The notes under the pieces: generated by a model | Database searches by the model: none | Told to the model about the DNA's origin: nothing | What the model saw: the letters and a program-made list of their open reading frames with translations, nothing else | Source of the DNA: Clavelina lepadiformis | Taxonomy: Eukaryota > Chordata > Ascidiacea > Aplousobranchia > Clavelinidae | Direction of reading: 5' to 3' | DNA length: 64,000 nucleotides | Assembly (NCBI RefSeq): GCF_947623445.1 | Contig: NC_135243.1 | Location: forward strand, 19,848,479-19,912,478 | Made by a program: the position numbers and the translations under genes | Shown: positions 1 through 12,360 of the stretch, piece after piece | How the letters are laid out: each line of letters starts with the position of its first letter | Position numbering within the stretch: position 1 is the first letter of the stretch

Positions 1-830
1 TGCACAGAATTTTTTGTTCCAGATTTGTCTGAATAACTGCCTATCATTGATATAATTGATGACATTGAGCGATTTGAAACAACTTACAGCTAAAAAAAGA
101 ACAAGCACAAACATCATTCTCCAGCTGCCAGTCTTGCTATTACTGATTTGGCAGAGACCTGGAGATGTTTGAGCATTTAAAAAAGTTTTATTAGTAAGTA
201 GTAGTGGTATAATGGAAGGGCTTTGAAAAATGTGTTGGAGGGGAATCTTTTGAAGGCCATGAAATAAAATGTGTCATACATATGGCACCAGTATTGTCTT
301 TTACTTTTTATACTTCAGATACATTTTTGACACATTTTGCATTTCTCAGCTGTGAAAATGTTTTTAACAATATTGTAAACAGAGATCTAAGTTCAACATT
401 ATTCGATACATTCCGGTAAAAATGTAGGAATAATTGCAAAGATACTTGGTTTACAGTATTAACCCAAACAGTTTTTACATTCTACTGCACAAAAAGCAAC
501 TATGACATTGTTGTCTAGACCAGTTTAAAGAAATGTAAGCTACTGTTTCTTTTCCTCTAATATTCTGCCAGTGACAACTTTTTCTTGTGGTAATTAATTA
601 AAGGTATGATAAATTATTTTATGTAGACGAATGTATTTAACTTATTATATATATACATTTGAAATAATTATTGTTGATTATCAACAGACAAATTAATAAA
701 CATTTCTTAAGACTGCCTACAGCACTAAAATGTTTACAAACATTAATGGCCTTTTATATCCAGATAAATGAGTGGTCTTTTTGTGAATAACCTTTACAAA
801 AATAAAGATATTTGTATATAATTATTAATT
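1..830. other. gene-free left edge
   Basis: AT-rich sequence with no supported exon on either strand. If the minus-strand cysteine-cluster gene to the right continues, its next exons should lie here or beyond the window edge. I could not find a convincing one: the frames are short and show no family signal. Confidence 0.4.
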
Positions 831-1701
831 ACCATCCATATGTCTGGCAAATGATACCAAACAAAAGAATGACAGTTATCCCAGCACTGACGACAGTAAT
901 ATACATTTGGCCCACAATCTCCACAACGAATTATGTTGGCAACTTCTTCAAAGCATACACAGCAAGTACGTCGCTCAGGAGAATAGAGGGTTATGGACAA
1001 CTTAAACAACTTTTCTTCAACTAATCGCCAATCTGAAGACAGCTTCTCTCTTCTGATTTTGTAATTTAAATTTTCTTCCAACTCTGTGATAACATGAAAA
1101 TTAAAATGCAGTATTCAATATGACTGTTAAGTGATTATTTTCAGAAAAAATGTAGCATAAAAATGTGAAATATATTGTAAATCTCCTTATATTATTTCTT
1201 TCATTCACCTCCACAAGAACTGTTAACATTACTAGTGCTTGGTATTTCAGGATTTGTAGCAGTTAGATCACCTTCCACAGAACCTCTTGTAACTATGTGA
1301 CTGTTTGCATTGGGTTTCAACGCTGGACCAAATGTTTTGCCAAAGAGGTAAACGGGTCGTTTTCTTTTTTTGGGTTCTTTTACCCAATATCGAAACTTAG
1401 CTTTTGTAATTCCCTATGCAATGGAAAAGATATATCAATATATTGATTACTCTAACCACTATTATTGCTGCCCCATGTAGAAAAAATAACAGGACTACCC
1501 TGATTTAGATTAACAAATTCTTGGTATTAACGCTTGAAATTGGTATGAAAAGAAACTAATTACTATCTTATTAGCTATCCCATTTAAACAGACGTTAGAT
1601 AAAAAACGTAAAAAACATAGTAAAATATAGTAAATGTACTTACTCCTTTTATTTTTCCCATTTCTTGACACGTAGGTCAAGTTTCCATTTGCAGTAAACA
1701 T
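831..1701 (-). CDS. KDZ-associated cysteine-cluster protein, N-terminal part
   Basis: Two minus-strand exons join in phase. The upstream exon (about 1413 down to 1203) starts GITKAKFRYW and continues with a basic KKRKRP segment; its donor is GGAG/GTGAAT. The next exon (1083 down to 831) holds a cysteine-histidine cluster, CCVCFE, RCGDCG, YYCRQCW, then CHSF and HLPDIW, and ends at a GT donor. This spacing resembles the CxC clusters that precede KDZ (Kyakuja-Dileera-Zisupton) transposase-like domains. A possible first exon at 1701-1644 (MFTANGNLTYVSRNGKNKR) has a GTAAGT donor, but its phase does not match the next exon, so the start is unresolved. The transposase core would lie left of the window. 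It may be a resident KDZ element or a domesticated derivative. Confidence 0.5.
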
Positions 1702-4203
1702 ACAGGCAAATTCTTGTGCTATAGATATTTTTGTCTAACAATTACAACAATAAATTCAATCCTACAAAGAGGGAGGGGTTATGTAAGAGTGTGCAATATT
1801 CATTTCAAAGTTAGATCACTACTAACTCAGTTAGATTTTGTAGTGTAATTTAAATCAGCTGGGAAGCCTATATCTGAAAATAAAGCTAAAAAGAATACAT
1901 TCAAATGTATATATAAAATATACTGCATATGATTGCACAAAAGTTGAGAATACCTGGTCTCAATAGCTGTCTCAGTTAAGAAAAAATTATGATCCTATGT
2001 CATGATTCATAATTTACAATACAGTGTTGCAGATTATAATTATTATTTAATGTAACTATATTAGCGAGTTTTTCAAGTACTGTATGTATAAATTACCAAA
2101 CTTACCGGTGATACGAATAAACAAGGCATTAACATGGAGGTACATACCATAGTGTAGTCTATTGTTTATGATACCTGCATACCATTGCAGCGACTTGCTT
2201 GCCCAGACAATTTGATATGATATATGCCACAAACACAAGGTATACATATCTCAGCAATATATTTAATACTTGAAAGTTCTAATCAGTGAGATGTGAGTCA
2301 TCCACATCTATTTGGGTCTGTTTAGCCAGTGGCAGTAGCCTACAATATATACTCATAAACAAGAAAACGTTTTCGTGCAAATAATTTTTGTTCATAAAAG
2401 GATTGCATAGGTTAGTAATAGCCCATTGGTTAAGATCTGCTCATGTAGACCAACAATATATAGTAAAAATTGAGTAAAATTCTATCTGCTTATGAAGTAA
2501 GTAACATGGAATTCTAACATTTTAAATTAAATTTAAGCAATTTAAGGTAAGTTAAGTCTTACACCACACTTTCTACTACGGTAACCAGCAAATATTTACA
2601 AGGTTCATTTCATTACAATTGGGTACACAGGGCCTGGAGAATGAACTATGCAAGACTCACAGGAGCTCAACCTGCTGACCCATGATGTTTAATCTAGCCC
2701 TTGAAATCCTGTGCCGGTAACAAAAGTCTGTGTGATGTGTGGAAGACCTTGATTTTCAAACAGTTAGTACTTATAAATTAGCTCCTGCACAAAATGCCAG
2801 CTCAAAGATGTAGCAGTTAAAGCACCTGGCTCAGCTTGCTACCGCTCGTAGTTAGCTATTTCAAATTCACTATACAGTTTCAAATTCGAGAAATACAATA
2901 TAAAAAATTCAAATAAAAAAGTTGAAACTTAGACAAAAACAAGTTCAGTTACTAAACTCTAGTCACGCTGCGCAAAGATAAAGGTTGTGATTCTGTAACG
3001 AAAAAGTTGATTATTCTGTCTAACGCTGTAACCGTTAAGTTGAAAAATTACAATGCATGCAATCAATGTTATATTCACAACTACCCAACTGTGAACCGTA
3101 AATACTGAGAAGCAAACCTTCCACGTGACAGACTAGCCAAACTGCCATTTTTCATATTTGTATTTTCTTACTTCGGCTACTGGCACCTAGTGAAATAAGT
3201 GTCTATTTCAAGACCCAAGTAGACTAGCAAAATACAAATAGCGTAAGCTGTAACCGACTAGGCATGTACAGTTGTAGTTTTTTTCTGAATTTAGAATCTG
3301 ACCACACTGAAATCATTGCACCTTTCAACGAGATCTTAGAAGTGCAAGATGGCTGAAACTAGAATGACTAGGTGGAGGATGAGTAGGGGTGGGGTGGGGT
3401 ACACTTTGCAATTTGGTTGGCAAAATCTAGAAACTGTGGCCTGTGTTTGCAAGAGGTAGTGTCTACATGTGAAATATTCGGGTGCAGCAAGCATAGTCTT
3501 TAAAAACCTTGATTGTGTAGTTGCCACGCATTCCACAATGGGTATAACTGGCAGTCGGTGAGATAGATGTCACCCAAATTGCAAAGTTAGGCAAGGAAGC
3601 ACCCAATATTGTTTTTCATAAACGTTAATGTCGCATATTGGGCTTGGCAGCTTTCGGTGAATGTTCATACTTAATGATGGGGAAAAAAGCTCCAAACTCA
3701 ATTACTCAGCAGTCCGGGATGCTTACCACTACTAGCTGACAATCATCATGATAGATGCAATATTTAATATTCTACTGAAGTGTGTTTCAAAGTTAGTTAT
3801 AGGGCATATAGGCCTTCTTGCAAACATTTTAGTGTGTCGGTGCAGTACTGGAATACTGGTAGCCTGTACTATAGGCCTAGACTATATACCTATATAATCT
3901 GTAGGCATAAGTCATTTCATTACAAAGGACATTATGTAGGCTATAGGCCAATACAGGGTCCTGTATTTCAACTACCGCCAATTGTTTTAGGTCTATGTAG
4001 GCCAAGCAACCTAGCTTATATGCGGGATGACACTATTTATTACACTGTAGATGCAATGAAGTCACTGTAAATTCACGTATGCTGTCTGTTTTCTACACAG
4101 CTACCAGCAATGTGACGTGCCCAAATGGATTACCTCATTCGAACACGATTAGCCTTACAACAATTATTTTAAGAGATGGAAATATTCTTTTTAGCCCATA
4201 CGA
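1702..4203. other. intergenic, no gene seen
   Basis: Short frames only, none with a recognisable domain or paired splice signals. Around 2805-2895 there are weak RNA polymerase III-like boxes that I do not trust as a SINE. The segment from about 3780 to 4070 is open but low in complexity, rich in taggcctata motifs, and probably non-coding. Confidence 0.4.
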
Positions 4204-4936
4204 ATGGGTAATCCATGCAATCTTTTTTCCCTTTCCTATGGGCTAATCCTTGACGAATGGGGTGTCCTTGCAGAGGCGAAGCTCAAGGCCAAAGAAAAAC
4301 ATCTGCCCTCTGACGCAACCATATGGGGGCGTGGAATCAGGTCAGGATTTATCAAAAAACTTACAAAGTGTCAAATGTGTTGCTGGCAGTGTGGTATGAC
4401 TTTCTACCATGGTAGCTGTTTTCACAAGTCCACAAAACAAGATGGTGCAAGTGAAGGCTATAATTCAATATTGCTGTTGATCGTGAAGTCTTTTTTTTCA
4501 GTTCACATTTATCGGCAGGATACGACATCAATTTGCCGAAAGAATCATTAACGCGTTTTTATTTCTTTTTTCACAGTAAGCCTAGGCATACGTATTTCGA
4601 GTCAGTCGTTAGACATGGAGGCACAGAGACGCTCTTTAGGGACGTCTCTCCAGGTCAAGTTTTGCCTGTGCTTCGGCACATGTTGTTTGCCAATAAAAAG
4701 CATCGAATTAGCCTCAATCGTGGACCACAAACAGTTCAACAAATTATGTATAGCGTAATACCTTTCGTCGAGTTATACTAACAGCCGCCCCATTTCAGGC
4801 GGAATCATGGGATGTCCAGATGAAAGAACTAAGCAAATTTATGGAATCGCCGTTGTGTCAATTCAATGATACTAAAACATTATCAGAAGAAGGTATTTAT
4901 GCCGAAATAAGACTTAAGAAACGACTACTGATCTAG
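4204..4936 (+). CDS. unrecognised three-exon gene, about 150 aa
   Basis: Exons 4204-4340, 4577-4754 and 4799-4936 have GT-AG junctions (AATCAG/GTCAGG, TTCACAG/T, ATAGC/GTAATA, TTTCAG/G). Their phases agree throughout (2, then 0) and they end at a TAG. The predicted protein is about 150 residues, polar and basic, with no signal peptide or membrane segment. Recognisable stretches are KAKEKHLPSDATIWGRGIR in exon 1, SPGQVLPVLRHMLFANKKHR in exon 2 and ELSKFMESPLCQFND in exon 3. I do not recognise the family. The start is uncertain: an internal acceptor at TTGCAG/A (exon from 4274) is an equally good exon 1 boundary, in which case an upstream exon is missing. A donor at 4893 could also extend the gene further. 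Confidence 0.5.
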
Positions 4937-5735
4937 CGTACGTTTGGTCTTATATTTGCCCTCAGGATTATCAGCTTATCACGCATCACTACAATAATGT
5001 CTGTGCAGCATAATATATACAACATACAATACCTTGTAAATGACACATGACACGATTGAACTTCATGCACTGACACACACCGAGCATTGCACATCAGAAT
5101 GGGAATGAGGCAAGATCGATCTGAAAAGACTGAATGTCACCAAGGTCATGAAAGACACTGTTTCTATTATTTTCTAAGTTGTGACGTTATAATTATGTAT
5201 CTGCTATTTACCGCGTTATTATTGCATAACATCATACTTGCCATAAGTTTATTCTCAGTTCAACACATAATTGTTACAAAATTAATCAGATTCTCATATT
5301 ATATAATCTACTCAACCGAAGTTAAGAGGATTTTTAGACAAGATTCCCAACCTTCTAATTATTCTTAAGTGTCAGATAACAATATTAACGATTAGTCAAA
5401 AGTCGGCAATAAAATAAAATAATTGTGGTGTACACTAAGCAGTGTACACAAGTCACTAATTTATCTCCGATGAGTGAAAACGTAATTACATTAGCTATTC
5501 TCTGTAAATTCATTCTAAAATATTTCGTGACAATTGCATGACTTAAGGTAAGCTAATGGTTGACTAATAATCACATTATTATCGGAACAGTTCAGCAATC
5601 TGGCTGTAGTGACGCTGCAATGAGACACAGAACCACAATGCAGAATCTGAAATAAATTCATCGAGATATGCCAATTCGCTAAAAAATCAAAACAATTTTT
5701 GCCTTCCTTTCTACAGTAAATCATTAACCCAATAA
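4937..5735. other. intergenic, nothing recognised
   Basis: AT-rich sequence. The frames at 5087-5368 (plus) and 5515-5724 (minus) show no family signal or conserved residues. Confidence 0.35.
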
Positions 5736-6000
5736 ACTATTCGATATATGGGACCAAAAATTTGGAATGCTCTGTCTAATGATTTGAAACTTTTGGAAAG
5801 TAAGACAATTTTTTATAAAAAATTAATAAGTTATTTTTCTTCATCATCACACTTGCATAACACTATGTGACAATTGCAATTAAGCACTCCAGCACCTGTT
5901 TTTCTCTTTATTATGTATATATTTTCAATTGTATTTCACTAATGGACGTTTACTGTCTTTAAGTCACATTCTGTTATTGAGTGTATGGCAACATATAGCA
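5736..6000 (+). mobile_element. LINE 3' end, truncated relic
   Basis: From 5736 the plus strand reads YMGPKIWNALSNDLK followed by FYKKLISYF, and stops at 5867-5869. This is the typical C-terminal tail of non-LTR reverse transcriptase proteins (RxxGPxxWNxLPxxL, then FKxxLkxyL). A stop lies just upstream in the same frame and no reverse transcriptase core is present, so this is a 5'-truncated dead copy. The right boundary is approximate; the 3' UTR seems to run to about 6000. The clade could not be fixed; a CR1- or Jockey-like type is plausible. Confidence 0.6.
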
Positions 6001-7283
6001 ATACTGGAACTGTAATTATATTGACGAGATTTCACTGAATTTTTAAAAACACGTTCACTTGCTTTATCGTTCTTATAACTTCAAAATAGTTAAAGCTTTC
6101 CTCAACGAAATGCCACCAAATTTGTGGTTGCCAAACTCTATACATAGGCAGTAAGCATCCAGCATGCGCACAAAAAGAACCATTTGATAAAGCACTTTGA
6201 TAAGATGATGGTATTGGAAATTTCGAATCGGATTAAGAAAATTATACGTCAGTCTGTTTATTCATTAACTTGTAAAATTTCAAAACTCATTACACAACTA
6301 TTTCGTTTATTAACTGCAAATACCGCAGATCGTTTTTTTTTTAAATATTTTCAAGATAAAAGACTGGAACCAGTTACTGGATTGAAATGCCAACACCAGC
6401 GCCACTTAAGTCTTCAGCTCCGGATTAAGAGGAGTTTTTCTTTCAGCACTACCATCTATTGGACAGCATTGGCATCTTTTTCCGTACATCACTGTCGATG
6501 CACCAGAGAAAAGTCCATCTTGCAACTAGTATATTATCATCACATCTTCCAAAGATTATTTATCATTGGTTTGCATTCTTGCTGTACAAACTCGGGCTAA
6601 TCAACAACGCCCTTCCTTAGTGCTATGACCACCAGACACCGGTCTCTTGCCCAGGATGGGGTTTTTTTCCCATCCTCTGATGTACAGCATTGAAGAAATT
6701 TTCATTCATCAGTTGCTTGAACACACCACCTGCTCGTCTGCTCAATTCCCGCTTTTTCAAGTCATGTCTTATGGATTTAACTAATTATAGGTTTAGTGGC
6801 CGTGTTAGTTGTTACCAGGAAATATCAACGTTATTCCTCTTGAGCACGTTTTAAGCCTTTTTGGTTTAATCATAAACTTACATTTATGTCGTCGAAATAT
6901 CGTTTTTGATGCAAGTAAACCTAATAGGCAGTTTACCATTAATTTTGCAAAATAAAGGACGCTTGGAATGTGCAGTTTTGCGTACAGAACAAATACCTTA
7001 TTTTGTTAAAATTAGCGCAATATAAGATAATAATTGAATGTTGACATATGTGGCTTCACAAGATAAAAGCTTAATAAAGTCACAACATTTTGAAATAAAA
7101 AATAAAAGACGATCATCAAGGTGGGCTTCTTTATGTACGTATTAATTCATTAGCCCACCTACTGAAATAAATCTTTCCATAAATTGATTAGGTAATGTTG
7201 AAAATACTTTGTCAGCAATGAACCATCTCAGCTTGTAAAACTGTTGTTTGAAACTCGTTAGTTGTGTGACGACTACGCTTCAC
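6001..7283. other. intergenic, one unrecognised open frame
   Basis: A 138-codon open frame at 6184-6600 (plus) is rich in Lys, Ile, Phe and His, with no recognisable domain and no supporting splice sites; it is probably chance. A short hairpin, AGGATGGG and CCCATCCT around a T-rich loop, lies near 6653-6676. Nothing else stands out. Confidence 0.3.
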
Positions 7284-7569
7284 ATGGCTTTAAAAATTTT
7301 TATTGTGATATGTTTAGTATTTATCGCTACAGCGATTTTAGTGTTTTGTGTAGTGACTGGGTTACAGCAGTCAATCATTCATTCGATCGTGTCAGATGGC
7401 AACGGAGTTCTACAGCTCAACCGAGCTCTATTAACGGCGGGAATAAGGTATCACGACGTAAGATACGCCACAGTTTTTTGCGTGCACTAATTTGCGCCTT
7501 TAGTTCACTATTTACAGGTTATATCGAAACCGGAACGACGGGCGATCTTCCTCCTCTGAAATTTATTGA
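7284..7569 (+). CDS. possible small type II membrane protein, two exons
   Basis: The start at 7284 opens a strongly hydrophobic segment (MALKIFIVICLVFIATAILV, residues 1-20 and a little beyond), then a polar tail. A donor at 7447/7448 (ATAAG/GTATCA) and an acceptor at 7517/7518 (TTTACAG/G) join in phase across a 70-base intron. The protein ends SSSEIY at 7569, about 71 residues in all. An upstream in-frame ATG at 7248 is an alternative start. It could also be the first exon of a larger membrane or Golgi protein. No family was recognised and support is only splice phase and hydrophobicity. Confidence 0.3.
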
Positions 7570-8106
7570 CAGATCTGCTTGTCGAAAAAGGACATTTTTA
7601 CTTAAACTTTAGGCAGGAAAATTTATTATTAGACAAATTTAGCTAAGTTTGCTGGAGGGAGCTCCTGGCTGAAAAATGTTAGGTGTAGGCCAACTATCGA
7701 AAATCGTAACTGTTGATATTGTCTACAATGATACAATCTACGTCGTAATTCCGGCAGCCTTGAAAGCATAAACGTACGATACAGTCTAGACTCTACAATG
7801 ATCAATCGACAATGGTTTAACGTAATCCTATACTATATGTGTACAACAGTAGACTAAACAAAGAACTGACATTGCTGTAAGTCGTGTACGTACTTAACAG
7901 TATGGGCTTCTACATTTAGACCAGCTTTTGCAAAAAAGAGTTTTGCAAGAGTTGTAGTTTTGAAAGACAAATCGAGACCACATTGCAATTATTTCAATCT
8001 GCCTTTCCTTCTACAGCTTTTAAGTAATTTCTTTTAGAATATTATAACAAGAGAGGAATATTCTAAGCTCGCAATATGTGACTGAAATCATCCAGAAACT
8101 ACATCG

Positions 8107-10373
8107 ATGGAGGATTTACTTAAAGAAGAATTCGGTTGCAACGAATTAAGGTCCATTGGTAATGTGGGAGTTAAGCAAAGAGCTAAGAAAAATGCAAATG
8201 TTTTTTCACTGAATGGCGAGAAAGTTTTTGTCAAATGTAACGCTTTAAAAGGCTCCAGGTAATGACACCGATAGTAGCCTATGCTAACATGCTTTAAAAC
8301 TTAAATGATATTGAAGATTAGATATTAGACACCGTATATTTTAGGATAGAGTATCTAAAGTTTGGATTTTTAAGTTCAGCAACTAAGAATAGAAAGTATA
8401 GGTTAAGATATAAAATACACTACAAGTTCGGATTTAAACAAAGTTGTTTAACGACTTTTCATAGAACAATGTACGAAGGAGAATATGTGAGTCTAACAAA
8501 ACTTGGCCATGTCAACGTCGTAAAAGCTCCAAAACCTATTAAAGTATTCGGACGTGGTGACAACTCTTTCTTTGTCATGGAATATCTAGAAATTAACCCA
8601 GTCATAAAGAAAGCTGCACGTGCGTATAGCTTGGGCTAAGAAATAACTTTGTACAACTAACTTCTACTGTGTTGTGACTGTAAACTGGTGCTCACTGATT
8701 TCCTGATAGCCTTGTGTTAACGTCACTTCCGCTACAGAGTACAGATATTGCAACAGACTGACTGGTCAAAGCGATCACAACTCAACACGAAACTTTGCTT
8801 AACCTAACAAGGCTGTAATAAAAGTGGTAGTTTCGTTTTTTGAGCTCAGTTACAGGAAGGCGGAAGCACGATTGAGTCAAAGAGCTGATGATGTGTATTA
8901 CGTTTAGCAGAATATATCATGTATGCTTTTATAGTTAGGTTACGTATACTGTACGTGACACTGCAATTCGTAATTAATTTATACCAAATATAAAAACTAT
9001 TTACATAACATTTCGATAATAACCTTGCAAATATTAATTAAGCAATGGTTTTGCAGTAGGCTTACGTTATTCTAAAGTCTAAACACAAGATTCCATAAAA
9101 ATGAAAATATTTAAAAATCCAATGAGATTGGTCCTATGCTAGGATGAGCTGTATGTATTGGGTGCGCTGTATATAACACAGCGGACATTCATTTTGTTCT
9201 GTGTCTCATCGACAATTTGTAAGATAAGTTAATGAAATTAAACAAAAAACATTTAACCTGGAAAATGTGTTATAATCATTCCTTTTCTCTATACGCGATG
9301 GAGTTTTCAGCATTATTGTTCGCTGACAGAAACTGCGTAAGTCTAATTCTAGCGTCAGGATGTTGAAAGAGTTTAAATTTAGATCGTTATTTGCACATAA
9401 AGGTTGTTGTTAGACAGATATAGTCTTGACATGACGCACAAAATAACTATAAGCTATTGCACTCTGTGTTAATAAAATAGCTTATTCCAGGGGGTGGAGC
9501 ACCCACGAACTACCACGAAATGGGCGTGGGTCAGTAAAAGTGTCCCAGCATGTACAACCGTGTGAATCCTCTATAACAGAACCTCGCAACAAAGGACGCG
9601 GTTTCCCGCGTGTATGCTGTTATAGGTTACACTTTATAGGACTTTCAACTTAAACTTTAAGCACATGAAAAGTTGTAGCCTACATAGGAGTATTGTAAGC
9701 TTACTTTAATTTTTGTGCAGTTCTCGGGGAAAAGTTGGCTCAACTTCATCTCCAGAATGAAAATCTGCGCATCCAAGACGTTAAAAACAGATCCATTTTA
9801 GGGCGACGCACTTCTCAATTCGTTGACAAGTTTGGGTTCGATGTTTCAACATCTTGCGGTTTGGTTTCAACAAACAATGAATGGGCAGATGACTGGTTGA
9901 CATTTTATGCCAGAAATCGACTAAAACCGCAAATCGACCTGGTCGTTTCCACATTCCAGGATCGCAAAGTGGCCAGTTTTTGGTCGGGAATCGAACGACT
10001 TCTGCCAAAAATCTTCATCGATGACTTGAATATAATTCCATCATTGCTGCATGGTGATTTTTGGGAAGGAAATATTGGAGAGATTGTTAATACTGGAAAG
10101 ACCGAAGCTGAAAGCCAACTCTGTATTTTTGACCCTGCATCTTTCTACGGACATTCCGAATTCGATCTCGCTCTTCTTCATTTACATGGAGGATTCCATT
10201 CACAATTTTTTGAAGCTTATCACAATATCTTGCCAAAGCTTCCAGGTTTCGAAAAGCGTCTTAAGGTTTACATGTTATTTCATATACTCAACGGCTGGAA
10301 CCACTTTGGGAGCGGATTTCAAACGTCGACCATTGCTTTAATGAAAGAAATATCTGATGTATGTCAAACATAA
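8107..10373 (+). CDS. fructosamine-3-kinase family, copy 1
   Basis: Exons 8107-8258, 8465-8619 and 9721-10373 give a 319-residue protein; vertebrate FN3K has 309. The family phosphorylates the sugar of ketosamines on glycated proteins so that the adduct is released, and is normally cytosolic. VFVK gives the ATP-binding lysine at about residue 43. TMYEGE opens exon 2 (the FEGE helix of the family) and is followed by APKPIKV. The catalytic loop is HGDFWEGN at about 213-220 and the metal-binding FDPASFYGHSEFD at about 239-251. Exon junctions are phase 2 and phase 1, as in the other copies. Two oddities: the N-terminal loop reads NVGVKQRAKKNA instead of the GGxNSDG of the others, and there is a longer insertion (VNTGKTEAESQ) before the DPAS motif. 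Intron 2 is about 1.1 kb. The substrate may differ from that of human FN3K. Confidence 0.85.
8620..9720. other. intron 2 of FN3K copy 1
   Basis: A 1.1 kb intron, GTGCGT donor to TTTGTGCAG acceptor. No nested gene or clear repeat was seen. Confidence 0.6.
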
Positions 10374-10971
10374 AAATTTAGAACAACATGTAATGTCATC
10401 ACGACATGTCTGTTTATATGTCGTGCACCTGAAAAATAACCAGTGTTTGTGACAACAAAGGACGTGCACTTAAAAACTTCCTTTCTAACTCGTGTAGCCC
10501 ATTCTGGTAAATATGAGTAGGCTACTGCTGTGTTTTTGTTTTCAGTTTTTATTTAAAGCAATACACATAATGCAATTACGTTTCCTTTGTATTTGTGACG
10601 TGTATACTGTATATGGCATGGTGTAATGTTACAAAGAGGCTACATCATAACAAAACGTATGTGCAAAGGCTTTTATGCTTGATACAAGCAATCTGCATTC
10701 CACAGCACTATCCGGCTGTTTTCCTAAAGAAAAACGAATGTCTACTTCGGTGTCTCCTGATCCTGGCGTTTGATTTTATTATATACCGCATCTTTATCAG
10801 AATTAGGTTGATGACATAGTATCAGTATACTTTTGTATACAGGAAATCTGATCAAAAAAGGACCAGCTCCAGTTGGAATTGCAACAGGCTAGTGCAACGA
10901 CAAATGTTTAAAAAAAGAGTAAATGCACTGGATGATGATACATGGTATTTGCCTAAACCTGTCGGAATTGA

Positions 10972-11277
10972 ATGATCACGACGAAGGCTATAGATAGGCC
11001 CTATTTACAAAGTGGCAAAGATGAAATATTTGGAAACAATGTAATAGCGCATATTTTCTCAATCAACAGGTTTATTTTTCTCTTGGGCACGACGGTAATA
11101 CTGAAGGAGTCAGTCGATCCTATAACTGACAAAATTTTGAAAGAAGAAGAAATCACCAGTGATGAGAAACACCCAGCTGTTACCAAAGAAAACTTTGGCA
11201 TCGAACTCTTGTTTGACGTTAACTTCATCAACAGAGCTAAGACTTTGTTGATCAACCACGACAAAACTGAGTTATAA
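10972..11277 (+). CDS. unrecognised open frame, 101 aa
   Basis: The frame has a mixed, protein-like composition: a hydrophobic patch (IFSINRFIFLLGTTVIL), an acidic region (KILKEEEITSDEK), then FGIELLFDVNFINRAKTLL. Just upstream, another frame reads ALDDDTWYLPKPVGIE to a stop at about 10974, so this may be one decayed gene or transposon spread over several frames. No domain was recognised. It sits alone between two FN3K genes. Confidence 0.2.
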   Translation: MITTKAIDRPYLQSGKDEIFGNNVIAHIFSINRFIFLLGTTVILKESVDPITDKILKEEEITSDEKHPAVTKENFGIELLFDVNFINRAKTLLINHDKTEL

Positions 11278-11311
11278 AGATTATGAAAAAATATGTAGCC
11301 TATAGTTTTAA

Positions 11312-11587
11312 ATGGAGCTTACGGATGACTACTTGCCGTTCTCAGTGACCTTGAATGCTATCTTTTTGCCATTGGACTTTTATAGTTTGGCATTTTTCAA
11401 CACAAATCGATTGCTTCACCTTTTTCGAGAATTTTGTGAAGTGGCAATGATATATGGCGCATGCCATTGCGATGACCCTCTGGTAAAGTACAATAAGAAT
11501 CTTTTTAAATATTTATGTACTGAGCTTGATGATGATGCTGATGACTATGATTTTCATCAATGGAAAATGCGAGGGTGGAATAAGTAA
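11312..11587 (+). CDS. unrecognised open frame, 91 aa, acidic C-terminus
   Basis: It starts MELTDDYLPFSVTLNAIFLP, continues with a hydrophobic aromatic stretch and ends with an acidic tract (ELDDDADDYD) before WKMRGWNK and a stop. The composition looks coding, but there is no similarity I know and no splice evidence. It lies 35 bases after the stop of the preceding open frame and may belong to the same decayed unit. Confidence 0.25.
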   Translation: MELTDDYLPFSVTLNAIFLPLDFYSLAFFNTNRLLHLFREFCEVAMIYGACHCDDPLVKYNKNLFKYLCTELDDDADDYDFHQWKMRGWNK

Positions 11588-12360
11588 ATAAAATAATATA
11601 GAGAACGCAAAAGCAAAATTTTACATTATTGGAAACTCTTGTGTAAAATTCAATATGCACTTGAATCTAAGTATGTTACGATGCTATATGTGTTTTTTTG
11701 TGCTGACGTATGGGTATGACTCATAGCATTACATTACCAACATTAAGAAGTGTCCACAATCCTCTGAAATGTGGTGCTTCAGGGAATCAATAAAAATCAC
11801 CTACAAGGAAAGACCGACGGATAAGAAAAGATCGCAAAAACTCATTATACAGTCAGACAATTGTTGTACAAGCTCAAGCAAAGAAAAATAAGATATACCT
11901 GTCATGTCACGCAAGATTGCAATGGAGTCTATAAAATAAAATAAAATAGAACACTGCAGACAAGGCACAAGGCGATAAAGAAAGTAAATGGTAAAATGGA
12001 TCAATGATAAAAAAGTCGACTCATTGAAGATCTTATAACTTACACAACGAAGCAAAATGAGTCTGAAAGAATATTTTCTGTTGGATAACATTGTAGCCAT
12101 CTTAGCGAAGAAGCTTTAAATTAATGATAAATCGCATCGTGCATAGCAATATTCTTACAAGGCTTTTTGGAAATACGTTTTATCATGAAAGATCGTGGTA
12201 GATGATATAGGCTTTCACTATTCACAAGGTAGCGCTATCAGTGTGGAGGACTGGTAGTTTGAAGGCATGGGTATTCCGGGTAAGCATTGTCTCGCCGGCA
12301 ACTTTTATCAAATAATTAATGATAACGACTTATTTCAGCATTACAAACCACCAGTTAGGT

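Larger units (their letters stand above)
10374..12360. other. spacer between FN3K copies 1 and 2
   Basis: About 2 kb with two unrecognised open frames (annotated separately) and a short (ataaa)n run near 11935-11950. No further FN3K exon was found here. Confidence 0.5.

Noticed and set aside
2805-2895. tRNA-like promoter words (tagcagttaaagc, gtttcaaattc)
   Set aside because: Boxes match poorly and no SINE tail follows.
6184-6600. 138-residue open frame
   Set aside because: No domain, odd composition, no splice signals or conservation evidence; probably chance.
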